DNA of 20,784 bases from JAAYDF01 sp964511155 (GCA_964511155.1 CAZEEJ010000093.1:1-20784); one strand, 5' to 3'; counted from the stretch's first letter, positions 6,545 to 14,114 are shown. Translations and numbers: made by a program. Notes: a model not told the origin generated them from the letters alone.

Positions 6545-8518
6545 ATGGCCAAACAGCGGGTGGTGATTGTAGGCGGCGGACTGGCGGGGCTGGCCGCTGC
6601 GATGAAGCTGGCGGAGTTCGGCACTTCGGTCGATCTCATCAGTATGGTCCCGGTCAAGCGCTCGCACAGCGTCTGCGCCCAGGGCGGAATCAACGCGGTC
6701 AACCACGTCACGCGGTCGCTGGGCGACTCGGAATACAAGCACTTCGACGATACGGTGTACGGCGGGGCCTTTTTGCAGCACCAGCCGCCGGTCAAGGAGA
6801 TGTGCGACTGGGGCGAGCGGATCGTCGATCTCATGGACCGCATCGGCGTGATGTTCAACCGCAGCCCCGAAGGCCACCGCGATCTGCGGCGGTTCGGAGG
6901 CACGCTCTACAAGCGGACGGCCTTTGCCGGGGCGACGACCGGGCAGCAACTGCTCTACGCCCTCGACGAGCAGGTCCGCCGCTGGGAGGTCGAGGGCGGC
7001 GGGCTGGTCACCAAGTACGAGCTGTGGGAGTTCCTCGGGCCGATCCTCGACGATCGCGGCCTGTGCCGGGGTGTGGTCGCCCAGGACATGCGCACGATGG
7101 CCATCCGGGCGTTCCCCGCCGACGCGGTGGTGCTGGCGACCGGCGGCTGCGGCATGATCTTCGGCAAGTCGACGAACTCGGTGATCTGCACGGGCGGCGC
7201 GGGGGGCCGGGCCTTCCGGGCCGGCGTGCGCTACGGCAACCCGGAGTTCATGCAGGTGCATCCAACGGCGATCCCCGGCTCGGACAAGGACCGGCTGATG
7301 AGCGAGTCGGCCCGTGGCGAGGGCGGGCGCGTCTGGGTCCCGAGCAAGCCCGGCGACACCCGCGACCCGCGCGAAATCCCGCCCGCCGAGCGCTGGTACT
7401 TCCTCGAAGAGCGCTACCCCAAGTATGGCAACCTGGTGCCGCGGGACATCGCCACGCGCGAGATATTCGACGTGTGCGTCAACCGCGGGCTCTCCGTCCA
7501 GAAAGACGCTTACTGCGTTTACCTGGACGTGACGGAAATGCCCGCCGCCACGCACAAAAAGCTCGAGGGCATTCTGGAGATTTACGAGAAGTTCCAGGGC
7601 GTCGATCCGCGAGTCATACCCATGCGGATTTTCCCCTCGGTGCACTACACCATGGGCGGCCTGTGGGCGGATTACGAGAAGAATGAGCAGACCGGGGGCC
7701 TGGTCATCGGCTCGCCGCGCAACCAGGTGACGAACATCCCGGGCCTGTACGTCATCGGCGAAGCCGACTACCAATACCACGGGGCCAACCGGCTGGGGGC
7801 CAACTCGCTCTTGAGCTGCATTTTCTCGGGTTTGATCGTGGCCCCGGGGATCACGACTTGGCTGGCCAGCCTGCCCGCCGGTTCCGCCGCCGATCAGCCC
7901 GCGTCGCTTTTCGACGCCGCCGTCGCCCGACACAAGGCCGCCGACGATCGGCTGATCAGCTCGAAGGGTACCGAGAACCCCTACGGCCTGCATCGCGAAC
8001 TCGGCCGCGTCATGACCACCAACGTGACCGTCGTGCGGTACAACGACAAGCTGAAGGAAACGCTTGCCAAGATCGACGAGCTGACGGAGCGTTATGCGAA
8101 CGTCGGGCTCTCCGATACCGGTCACTGGACCAACCAGAACCTGAGCTTCGCCCGGGCCCTGGAGGACATGCTGCTGCTGGGTCGGGTGATTGTGGAGGCG
8201 GCCCTGCGGCGCGACGAATCCCGTGGGTCGCACTACAAGCCCGACTTCGATATCGAGCCGCCGACCAGCGATGATCCCCAGACGTTGCGCCACGAGGCCC
8301 GCCGGTGGTGCGAGGACTTCCAGCGGCAAAACGATCGGTGGCTCAAGACCACCGTAGCCACCTATGACCCCAAAGGCGTAGAATTCACATACGAACCCGT
8401 GGATACGTCGCTGATTCCGCCCCGGCCGCGGACTTACGGGCTCGCCGGTGCCGAGGTCATCGAGCAGGTGTGGCGGGAGATGCAGCAGGAACGCCAGAGC
8501 GTTCCCCAGACCGTGTGA
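6545..8518 (+). CDS. sdhA: Succinate dehydrogenase/fumarate reductase flavoprotein subunit
   Basis: A 657-residue catalytic subunit that interconverts succinate and fumarate with covalently bound FAD, on the cytoplasmic face of the membrane. The N-terminus has the dinucleotide-binding motif VVIVGGGLAGLAAA (6-19). His41 in KRSHSVCAQGG is the expected covalent FAD attachment site. Dicarboxylate-binding and proton-transfer residues are seen as His239 (HPTAIPG), Arg257 (SARGEGG), His367 (HYTMGG) and Arg416 (GANRLGANS). The length is close to Wolinella FrdA (about 656), longer than Bacillus SdhA, in line with the dihaem anchor encoded upstream. It lies 4 nt after sdhC and 6 nt before sdhB, so these form one operon. 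The direction of the reaction in vivo cannot be decided from sequence. Confidence 0.96.
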   Translation: MAKQRVVIVGGGLAGLAAAMKLAEFGTSVDLISMVPVKRSHSVCAQGGINAVNHVTRSLGDSEYKHFDDTVYGGAFLQHQPPVKEMCDWGERIVDLMDRIGVMFNRSPEGHRDLRRFGGTLYKRTAFAGATTGQQLLYALDEQVRRWEVEGGGLVTKYELWEFLGPILDDRGLCRGVVAQDMRTMAIRAFPADAVVLATGGCGMIFGKSTNSVICTGGAGGRAFRAGVRYGNPEFMQVHPTAIPGSDKDRLMSESARGEGGRVWVPSKPGDTRDPREIPPAERWYFLEERYPKYGNLVPRDIATREIFDVCVNRGLSVQKDAYCVYLDVTEMPAATHKKLEGILEIYEKFQGVDPRVIPMRIFPSVHYTMGGLWADYEKNEQTGGLVIGSPRNQVTNIPGLYVIGEADYQYHGANRLGANSLLSCIFSGLIVAPGITTWLASLPAGSAADQPASLFDAAVARHKAADDRLISSKGTENPYGLHRELGRVMTTNVTVVRYNDKLKETLAKIDELTERYANVGLSDTGHWTNQNLSFARALEDMLLLGRVIVEAALRRDESRGSHYKPDFDIEPPTSDDPQTLRHEARRWCEDFQRQNDRWLKTTVATYDPKGVEFTYEPVDTSLIPPRPRTYGLAGAEVIEQVWREMQQERQSVPQTV

Positions 8519-8524
8519 TTTCTC

Positions 8525-9289
8525 ATGGCCCAGAACCGTACCATCAAATTGAAGATTCGCCGGCAGGATCGGCCGGACAGCGCGAGCTACTGGCAGGACT
8601 TCGCCATCGCCTACGAGCCGCAGATGAACGTGATTTCCTGCCTGCAGGCCGTCGCGGAACTCGGCCGGACCGCCGACGGTCGCCCGGCTCCCCCGGTCGC
8701 CTGGGATTGCAGTTGCCTCGAAGAGGTCTGCGGCGCGTGCAGTATGCTCATTAACGGGCACGTGCGGCAGGCGTGCACCGCCTTGGTCGACCGGCTGTGC
8801 AAGAGCGATGACGACGTGATCCGCCTCGAGCCGATGACCAAGTTCCCCGTCGTGCGCGACCTGGTCGTCGATCGCAACCGCATGTTCGAGGACCTCAAGC
8901 GGGTCAAAGCGTGGAACCCGGTGGACGGCTACTACGACCTGGGGCATCCGCCCAGGGTCTCGCCCGAGGAGCAGGAGATCGGCTACCCGCTGTCGCGCTG
9001 CATGTCCTGCGGCTGCTGCCTGGAGGCCTGCCCGCAGGTCAACGAGCGGTCCCCGTTCATCGGGCCCGCGGCCATCAACCAGGTCGCCCTGCACAATACC
9101 CACCCGACCAGCAAGGCCATCGCGCCGGAGCGGCTCGAGGTGCTCATGCAGCCCGGCGGTCTGGGCTCCTGCGGCAACGCCCAGAACTGCGTCAAGGTCT
9201 GCCCTAAGGAGATCCCGCTGACCGAGTCCATCGCCCGCACCGGCCGGGCCGTCACCTTTTTCGCCCTCCGCCGATTCTTCGACCGGTAG
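8525..9289 (+). CDS. sdhB: Succinate dehydrogenase/fumarate reductase iron-sulfur subunit
   Basis: A 254-residue electron-transfer subunit linking the flavoprotein to the cytochrome b anchor. All cluster ligands are present with the spacing of E. coli SdhB. The [2Fe-2S] ligands are Cys64, Cys69, Cys72 and Cys84 (CSCLEEVCGAC). The [4Fe-4S] ligands are Cys159, Cys162, Cys165 and Cys226. The [3Fe-4S] ligands are Cys169, Cys216 and Cys222. The offsets from Cys169 to Cys216, Cys222 and Cys226 are 47, 53 and 57, exactly the enterobacterial pattern. The ATG at 8525 lies 6 nt after the sdhA stop with no strong Shine-Dalgarno, which suggests translational coupling. It is the last gene of the operon; a repeat block follows. 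Confidence 0.96.
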   Translation: MAQNRTIKLKIRRQDRPDSASYWQDFAIAYEPQMNVISCLQAVAELGRTADGRPAPPVAWDCSCLEEVCGACSMLINGHVRQACTALVDRLCKSDDDVIRLEPMTKFPVVRDLVVDRNRMFEDLKRVKAWNPVDGYYDLGHPPRVSPEEQEIGYPLSRCMSCGCCLEACPQVNERSPFIGPAAINQVALHNTHPTSKAIAPERLEVLMQPGGLGSCGNAQNCVKVCPKEIPLTESIARTGRAVTFFALRRFFDR

Positions 9290-9557
9290 CCGCCGCTCGC
9301 GCCTCGCCGCTTGCGGCTTCGCACGAACCCGGGACAACGCCCGCGCCTCGCCGCTCGCGGCTTCGCACGGACCCTGTTCGCGTCCCGCCGCTTGCGGCTT
9401 CGCACGGACCCTGTTCGCGCACCGCCGCTCGCGGCTTCGCACGAACCGGTAAAAAGCCCGAGTGGCCGCGCGGGATCGATTCCCCCATAATGATTGGGTG
9501 GGCCCGGCATGGGCCGGCCGACCCACCCGTGGCTCGCTTTCTCGCAAGGACGTGAAA
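9290..9557 (+). other. Intergenic region between sdhB and the transglutaminase gene
   Basis: Most of this 268-nt stretch is the repeat block at 9305-9443. A CATAAT box at 9486-9491 could be a -10 element for the downstream gene, but no convincing -35 box lies 16-19 nt upstream (best is TGGCCG). AAGGA (9546-9550) is the ribosome binding site for the ATG at 9558. I see no gene here. Confidence 0.5.
9305..9443 (+). repeat. Four copies of a 21-bp GC-rich core repeat
   Basis: The core CGCCGC(T/C)(T/C)GCGGCTTCGCACG, with TT or TC centres, occurs at 9305-9325, 9349-9369, 9386-9406 and 9423-9443. The first two are 44 bp apart and the others 37 bp. Each core has a small palindrome (CCGCTTGCGG or a variant). 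Spacers are partly conserved (GACCCTGTTCGCG follows copies two and three). Possible roles include mRNA 3'-end structure for sdhB; there is no evidence for a CRISPR. Confidence 0.85.
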
Positions 9558-11267
9558 ATGCAAACGCATTCGACCCATCAGCGGCACAAACGTACCCCGC
9601 CACAACTCGTTCTCACTTCTCACTTCTCACTTCTCACTTTCCCATCCTCACGTCCAGCAGCACCGGGTGTGACCTTTCTCAGCGTTTTGCTCCCGCTGCT
9701 CGTGCCCTTGGCAACCATGACCCTGCCGCCTGCGGCATGGGCGGACGAGGAGGTCCCCAGTCTCGCACCGCAGAAGACGATCGACGTGGACGATCCGCCG
9801 GCCGGCGTGTTCGCCGACGAGTGGTACGCGGTCATGCTCGGCGGGCGCAAGTGCGGCCAGATGCGCGTGCGCATGGAGCGGATCGCCGGTGAGCCGCAGG
9901 ATGTCATCCAGACCCAGACGCGGATGCGCTTGACCGTCCGCCGCGACACGCTCGAGGTGCCTCTGGGCATCGCCCAGAAGACGACCGAAACGCTCGACGG
10001 CCGGCCGCTGGCTTTCTCCCGCACGATCCAACTGGGTCAGCAGCCGGTCGTTACCGAGGGCACCATCCAGGACGGGAAGGTGACGGTCCGCAGCAAACAG
10101 CTTGACCAGGAAATGCCTCCGCGGACCTATGACCTCCCGGAGGGGGCCCTGCTCGATTGGGGCGCCCATCGCGAGCAGGTCAAACGCGGTTTCGCCCCGG
10201 GTACGAAGTACGAGCTTCCGCTCTACGAGCCCTCGATTTCGCCGGATCGCCTGTGCGCGACGACCATGGAGATCATCGGTCCGGAGACCATCGACCTGTT
10301 CGGCCGGCGCGTGGCCGCCATCAAGACGCGCCAGGTGATGAGCATCCCCGGGTTCCTCGGGGCCGGCGGTGAGCAGGAAACCACGGCCTGGATCACGGCT
10401 GCGGGCCAGGCACTCAAGCTCCAGATGTCCGTCATGGACATCCCCATCGAGGTGCTGGCCTGTACGCGGTCGGTGGCCATGGCGGACGACGATCCGGCCG
10501 AGCTGATGATCAGTATGCTGGTTCCGCTGAACCGGTCGATCCCCGCCGAGCAGGCCCGGCAGGTCACCTACCGCCTGAAGCTCAAGGCCGCCTCGGGGCT
10601 CGGTAAGCTGCCGGAAGTGCCCGAGACGGCGATGCAGAAGGTCGAGCGGCGCGGGGACGCCGAGCAGTTGATCACCGTCACGCGCCCGTCCGGCCTGGCC
10701 CAGCCCGGGCCGCAGGCGACGCTCACCGACGAGGAACGGGCCTTGTACACGGCGGCCAGCGCGATGCTCAACCATGAGGACCCCAAGGTCCGTGAATTGG
10801 CCGACGAAGCCGCCGGCTCGGAGACCGACCCGCGCAAGCTGGCTGCTCGCCTGTGCAACTACGTCCACCGCCAGGTCCACGCCAAGAACCTCAGCGTCGG
10901 GTTCGCGACCGCCAGCGAGGTCGCCCGCACCAAAGAAGGTGACTGCACTGAGCACGGCGTGCTTCTGGCGGCTCTGGGCCGGGCCAAAGGCATCCCCACG
11001 CGATTGGTCACCGGCCTGGTCTACGCTTCCTCTTTCGGCGGCAAGCCCCACGTCCTGGTCGGGCACCTGTGGACGCAGTTCTGGCTGGACGGCCGATGGG
11101 TGGACCTGGATGCCGCCCTGGGGCAGACCGATCTCGACCCCACGCACATCGCCATGGCCTTCGCCGCCGGAGGCGACTCCGGCCTGGCCGACCTGGTGAC
11201 TTCCACCTGGCTGACCCTGGGCCAGTTCGTCATCGAGGTGGTCAAGGTCGAAAACGTCAGCCCATGA
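9558..11267 (+). CDS. Secreted transglutaminase-like (papain-fold) protein
   Basis: A 569-residue predicted exported protein with a C-terminal transglutaminase-core domain (about 420-540). The catalytic triad is visible: Cys463 in KEGDCTEHG, His503 in GHLWTQFW and Asp518 in WVDLDAA. The large N-terminal half (about 65-400) is beta-rich and has no motif I recognise. The start is ambiguous. ATG 9558 has AAGGA 7 nt upstream but gives an odd 37-residue leader before the hydrophobic segment. GTG 9669 would begin a textbook signal peptide (VTFLSVLLPLLVPLA, ending PAAWA) but has no clear Shine-Dalgarno. The tract at 9611-9638 lies between the two starts. Such proteins may act as extracytoplasmic peptidases, amidases or crosslinkers; the substrate is unknown. 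The 3' end overlaps the minus-strand HTH remnant by 11 nt. Confidence 0.85.
   Translation: MQTHSTHQRHKRTPPQLVLTSHFSLLTFPSSRPAAPGVTFLSVLLPLLVPLATMTLPPAAWADEEVPSLAPQKTIDVDDPPAGVFADEWYAVMLGGRKCGQMRVRMERIAGEPQDVIQTQTRMRLTVRRDTLEVPLGIAQKTTETLDGRPLAFSRTIQLGQQPVVTEGTIQDGKVTVRSKQLDQEMPPRTYDLPEGALLDWGAHREQVKRGFAPGTKYELPLYEPSISPDRLCATTMEIIGPETIDLFGRRVAAIKTRQVMSIPGFLGAGGEQETTAWITAAGQALKLQMSVMDIPIEVLACTRSVAMADDDPAELMISMLVPLNRSIPAEQARQVTYRLKLKAASGLGKLPEVPETAMQKVERRGDAEQLITVTRPSGLAQPGPQATLTDEERALYTAASAMLNHEDPKVRELADEAAGSETDPRKLAARLCNYVHRQVHAKNLSVGFATASEVARTKEGDCTEHGVLLAALGRAKGIPTRLVTGLVYASSFGGKPHVLVGHLWTQFWLDGRWVDLDAALGQTDLDPTHIAMAFAAGGDSGLADLVTSTWLTLGQFVIEVVKVENVSP
9611..9638 (+). repeat. Heptanucleotide microsatellite (TCTCACT)4
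   Basis: Four perfect head-to-tail copies of TCTCACT. The unit is not a multiple of three, so gain or loss of a copy would shift the frame of any translation starting at 9558. If translation instead starts at 9669, the tract lies in the untranslated leader. Confidence 0.95.
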
Positions 11268-11466
11268 ACACTTGCGGATTGACCTTGAACCGCTCCGACA
11301 GCTTGCGGAGGTGTTCGACGGTCAACATCCGGTCTCCGTTGAGGATCTTCGAGCCCATGCTCGGGTGAACGCCCAGGAGCCGGGCGAGGTCTGAGGCGTT
11401 CATCGCGTTCTCTTCCAGCAGGAGCTTGAGCGAATCAACCCCGCTGAGCGCTTGACGCGTGTGATC
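11257..11466 (-). pseudogene. Truncated HigA-like HTH antitoxin remnant
   Basis: The minus strand is open from 11466 to a TGA at 11259-11257. It encodes a helix-turn-helix region: GVDSLKLLLEENAMNASDL, then ARLLGVHPSMGSKILNGDR, then MLTVEHLRKLSERFKVNP. This resembles the C-terminal XRE-type HTH of long HigA/antitoxin proteins, where a similar segment follows a longer N-terminal region. Here a stop lies just upstream and no start codon precedes the conserved part; the first ATG (11403) would give only 48 residues and cut off the first helix. No toxin partner is seen. I read it as a 5'-truncated relic, with vapBC now occupying the position of its missing N-terminus. A functional 48-residue product is less likely. 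Confidence 0.6.
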
Positions 11467-11489
11467 TCAGACGTGCATACTGATATGCA
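11452..11489 (+). promoter_or_regulatory. vapBC promoter with overlapping palindromic operator
   Basis: TTGACG (11452-11457) and CATACT (11476-11481) are spaced by 18 nt. A perfect inverted repeat, TGCATA-CTGA-TATGCA (11474-11489), overlaps the -10 box and reaches the first base of the vapB ATG. The predicted transcription start nearly coincides with the ATG, and no Shine-Dalgarno is visible, so vapB may be leaderless. VapBC complexes commonly repress their own promoter through such palindromes. Confidence 0.55.
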
Positions 11490-11695
11490 TGAGGACGACC
11501 CTGAACATTGATGACGCCCTGGTGTCGCGGGCCGCGAAGCTGACCGGGGTGCGGGAGAAGACAGCCCTGGTGAAGATGGGGTTGGAGGCGTTGATCGCCC
11601 GGGAGAGCGCCGCCCGTCTGGCTGCGCTGGGGGGTACCGAGAAAGGGCTCAGGCCCACCCGCCGTCGCCGGAGCCTGGCTTATGATCCTGGTTGA
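11489..11695 (+). CDS. vapB: VapB-type ribbon-helix-helix antitoxin
   Basis: A 68-residue antitoxin that would neutralise the adjacent VapC nuclease and bind the operator. The N-terminus, MRTTLNIDDALVSRAAKLTG, is the usual beta-strand plus first helix of the ribbon-helix-helix fold. KTALVKMGLEALIARE forms the second helix. The basic, probably disordered C-terminus (RRRRSLAYDPG) is the likely toxin-wrapping part. The ATG at 11489 has no Shine-Dalgarno and lies a few nucleotides from the predicted transcription start. The stop overlaps the start of vapC by 14 nt, as is typical for toxin-antitoxin operons. Confidence 0.88.
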   Translation: MRTTLNIDDALVSRAAKLTGVREKTALVKMGLEALIARESAARLAALGGTEKGLRPTRRRRSLAYDPG

Positions 11696-12044
11696 CACTT
11701 CGGTGTGGGTGGACCACCTGCGCAAGGGCGATGACGAGTTGAAGGCTGTGTTGCTCGCCGGCGAGGCGGCGTGTCACCCTTTCGTTCTCGGCGAATTGGC
11801 CTGCGGGCATATCCACCGCCGCCAGGAGATCCTGTCTCTGATGGCTGCGTTGCCCATGTTGCCGAAAGCCGAGGATCCCGAGGTGCTCGCCTTCATTGAC
11901 CGTCACCGTCTGATGGGTAGCGGGCTCGGCCTGGTGGACGTCCACCTGCTGGCTTCATGCTTGTTGGCCAAGGTCCAGATATGGACCCGCGACAAACCCC
12001 TCGCTCGCGCCGCCGCCCGACTCGGGCTGGCCGCAAGCAGATAA
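11682..12044 (+). CDS. vapC: VapC-type PIN-domain ribonuclease toxin
   Basis: A 120-residue PIN-domain endoribonuclease expected to cleave tRNA or rRNA when free of its antitoxin. The metal-binding acidic residues are present: Asp5 (LVDTSVWVD), Glu38 (LGELACG), Asp86 (GLVDVHLL) and Asp104 (TRDKPL). The length is normal for the family, so the toxin looks intact. The ATG at 11682 overlaps vapB by 14 nt and is preceded by GGAG (11670-11673) 8 nt upstream. No terminator with a U-tract follows, but a hairpin lies at 12159-12178. Confidence 0.92.
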   Translation: MILVDTSVWVDHLRKGDDELKAVLLAGEAACHPFVLGELACGHIHRRQEILSLMAALPMLPKAEDPEVLAFIDRHRLMGSGLGLVDVHLLASCLLAKVQIWTRDKPLARAAARLGLAASR

Positions 12045-12070
12045 GCGCCTCCGCTGGACGGCGAGTGGCT

Positions 12071-12104
12071 CGGGTCCTCTGGACCTGGGCGAGCGATTGG
12101 CTCG
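12071..12104 (+). repeat. Direct repeat, copy A, left of the SUMF1/dockerin gene
   Basis: This 34-bp segment matches 14031-14064 at 31 of 34 positions (mismatches at the 5th, 21st and 24th bases). The shared core reads CCTCTGGACCTGGG, then CGATTGGCTCG. A second short match, TGGGCCACCC, lies further right in both flanks (12175-12184 and 14101-14110), so the repeated element is probably about 90-125 bp with a divergent centre. Confidence 0.85.
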
Positions 12105-12158
12105 TCGTGCACCACACCCGTGAACACAGGGCCGCTCGCGCTGGGGCCCAATCGCGCC

Positions 12159-12178
12159 CCCACCTCCAAGGAGGTGGG
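12159..12178. terminator. Hairpin between convergent vapC and the SUMF1/dockerin gene
   Basis: CCCACCTCC (12159-12167) pairs with GGAGGTGGG (12170-12178) around AA, giving an effective stem of about 8 bp. It lies between two convergent genes and could terminate either transcript. Neither strand has a U-run after the stem, so an intrinsic terminator is uncertain. It may simply belong to the flanking repeat element. Confidence 0.3.
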
Positions 12179-12250
12179 CCACCCGGCTGAGGTTGTTCGT
12201 CCCGTCTGTCGCCCCTGCCGGAGGCGGCCAAAGGACATCATGGCAAGGCG

Positions 12251-13903
12251 TCAATTGCCGGCCGCACAACGGAAGCCGAAGTTGTCGAAGCAGGCGGCAG
12301 GTCTGACAAGGTAGCGAGCCGCGACTCGGCAGCTGTACGCATAGTAGCGCCAACTGCCGCCGCGAAGAACACGGGTTAGACCAGCCGCCGGCCCGCGCGG
12401 GTTGCTGTACGGGCTACTGCTGTAGTAGCTGCTGCCGTACCAGTCGTTGCACCACTCATAAACATTGCCAGCCATATCATGCAGACCGTAGTCATTCGCG
12501 GCGTTCACCGTCTGGTAGCTCGTCTCACTGCCCGGCCAGCTGCAGTCCGCCTTGTGCCGTAGCGAGCCGTCGAAGAAACCCACCGGGCTGGGGTAAGGTG
12601 CGCTGCCCACGCCCCACACTGGATGATAGTTCTGTGTCGGGCTGGTGTCGTAGGAGGAGTACGGCGCACCACCCGACCAGTAGCTGTAGTAATTCGCCCT
12701 GGCGTGCTGGATGGCGTCCTGGTCCGACCAGGGGAAGCGCCTGCCGGCCGCACCGCCCCGGGCGGCCTTCTCCCACTCCGCCTCGCTGGGCAGGCGGTAG
12801 CCGTTGGCGTTGAAGTCGCAGGCCCAGGTGTCCAGGTCATAACAGGGTGTCCGCCCCTCCATCGCGCTGCGCCAGTTGGAGTACGCCACAGCTCCGTGCC
12901 AGCTCACCTGCACCATCGGGTGTTGCTCTTTGCTCGCGACGACGCCGAACGTGCTGCCGTTCCAGGTGATCCTGCTGTACGAACTGCTCGACGTGGTATC
13001 ACAGTAGGGGGAGCTGGTCACGGTGTTGGACTTGTAAACGATGCCATTGGTGACACTAATAAGATTGCCCTGGTTCCAGGCCCAGTTCAGGCCGTCGGCG
13101 TACTGCTGGTTGGTCACCTCGTAGCGGTCCATGTAGAAGGCATCGACGTCGACCGCGTGGCGGGGAAGCTCGTCCGAATCACCCTCGCCGGTGAAGGAAT
13201 TGCCCATCAGGAACTCACCGGCGGGGATCGGGACCATGTCCACCCATGGACAGGCCGCCAGGGTGTTCAGCCGGTTGCGGACCTGGACCAGGTCGATGAC
13301 GTTGATCGCCCCGTCCGCGGTCACGTCGCTGCGGAAGTTCGCCGCGGTCGCCTGCTGGTTCAGGTGGTTGCGGACCTGCATCAGATCAAGGACGTTCACC
13401 GTACCGTCGGCGTTCACGTCGCCGGCCAGCACACGGATGCGCACCCAGGTTTCACTCTCCATGCCAGCCACGCCCGACACGGCCAGCACCAGGCACGTCG
13501 CGTTCGGCACGCCGCTCAGCTCCACCCTCGCCTGTGCGCCTTCCACCAGGATCGCGTCTACGGAGCCTGTGGAGGCCTGTACGTTGAGGCCGTCGGCCGG
13601 CCCGCTGAAGGTCAACAGCACCTGCGTCGGACCGCCGACTCGCGGCTCGACGCCCGCATCGGCGAAGGAATCCAGCGGCAGGTCCACGTCGAACTCGCCG
13701 GCCAGCCCATGACTCCTGCGCGAAACCGCGCCCGTCAGGGAAACCTCACTGTCCCCCGTCGTGGGCTGCCACGCTACCACCTGGGCTGCCCCTTCCGGCA
13801 CCAGGGGAGCGCCACCCTGATCCTCCCCCCACGCCGGGCATACACCGAGCGACACAATCAGGAGACTGGTCATTCCCCATCGCGCGCAGACGCTTCTGGA
13901 CAT
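12251..13903 (-). CDS. Secreted dockerin plus SUMF1/FGE-fold protein
   Basis: A 550-residue exported protein. The ATG at 13903 is chosen over an upstream in-frame start (13987) because GGAGGAAGG lies just before it and a signal peptide follows (1-26, ending CPAWG). Residues 57-160 match the GAVSRRSHGLAGEFDV-type module also present in the protein at 112-2874. Residues 161-217 are a dockerin-type double loop (GDVNADGTVNVLDLMQVRN, then TADGAINVIDLVQVRN). Residues 222-550 are a formylglycine-generating-enzyme (SUMF1) fold, with MVPIPAGEFLMGN, YEVTNQQYAD, RLPSEAEWEKAARGG, DMAGNVYEWCNDWY, RVLRGGSW and GFRC. Of the two FGE active-site cysteines (336 and 341 in human FGE), the second aligns with Cys525 but the first is Tyr520, so copper-dependent FGE chemistry is unlikely. 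A ligand-binding or structural role is more probable. Confidence 0.9.
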   Translation of the reverse strand: MSRSVCARWGMTSLLIVSLGVCPAWGEDQGGAPLVPEGAAQVVAWQPTTGDSEVSLTGAVSRRSHGLAGEFDVDLPLDSFADAGVEPRVGGPTQVLLTFSGPADGLNVQASTGSVDAILVEGAQARVELSGVPNATCLVLAVSGVAGMESETWVRIRVLAGDVNADGTVNVLDLMQVRNHLNQQATAANFRSDVTADGAINVIDLVQVRNRLNTLAACPWVDMVPIPAGEFLMGNSFTGEGDSDELPRHAVDVDAFYMDRYEVTNQQYADGLNWAWNQGNLISVTNGIVYKSNTVTSSPYCDTTSSSSYSRITWNGSTFGVVASKEQHPMVQVSWHGAVAYSNWRSAMEGRTPCYDLDTWACDFNANGYRLPSEAEWEKAARGGAAGRRFPWSDQDAIQHARANYYSYWSGGAPYSSYDTSPTQNYHPVWGVGSAPYPSPVGFFDGSLRHKADCSWPGSETSYQTVNAANDYGLHDMAGNVYEWCNDWYGSSYYSSSPYSNPRGPAAGLTRVLRGGSWRYYAYSCRVAARYLVRPAACFDNFGFRCAAGN

Positions 13904-14030
13904 GATGCCTTCCTCCTCTGGTGACATGGTGCAGCCGCAAACCACCCAGAGCACGGCCCCGAGGGGGCCTCTATTCCCACTGCACACATGCTACCCGAAG
14001 CCCCCGCCCCCTGGCAAGAGGCGGGTAACC

Positions 14031-14064
14031 CGGGGCCTCTGGACCTGGGGGAACGATTGGCTCG
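14031..14064 (+). repeat. Direct repeat, copy B, right of the SUMF1/dockerin gene
   Basis: This is the partner of 12071-12104 (31 of 34 identical, same orientation). It lies between the start of the SUMF1/dockerin gene (13903) and the stop of the sugar-isomerase-like gene (14115). The rest of this 211-nt gap shows no gene. Confidence 0.85.
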
Positions 14065-14114
14065 GCCGCGCGGGGCCTGTGTCCTCGGGGCCAGAGAGCC
14101 TGGGCCACCCAGCC

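Noticed and set aside
9305..9443. CRISPR-like array
   Set aside because: Four cores only, spacers of about 16-23 nt that are themselves partly repeated, and no cas genes.
6434..9547. A 1037-codon minus-strand open frame opposite sdhA/sdhB
   Set aside because: It lies antisense to clearly recognised sdh genes, has low-complexity R/G/A/V-rich translation, and runs through the repeat block. Long antisense frames are expected in high-G+C DNA.
9462..9557. N-terminal extension of the transglutaminase from GTG 9462
   Set aside because: There is no ribosome binding site, and it overlaps the likely promoter region (CATAAT at 9486-9491). The ATG at 9558 has AAGGA at proper spacing.
12623..13924. A plus-strand 433-codon open frame opposite the SUMF1/dockerin gene
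   Set aside because: The minus strand encodes clear SUMF1 and dockerin motifs; the plus frame shows none.
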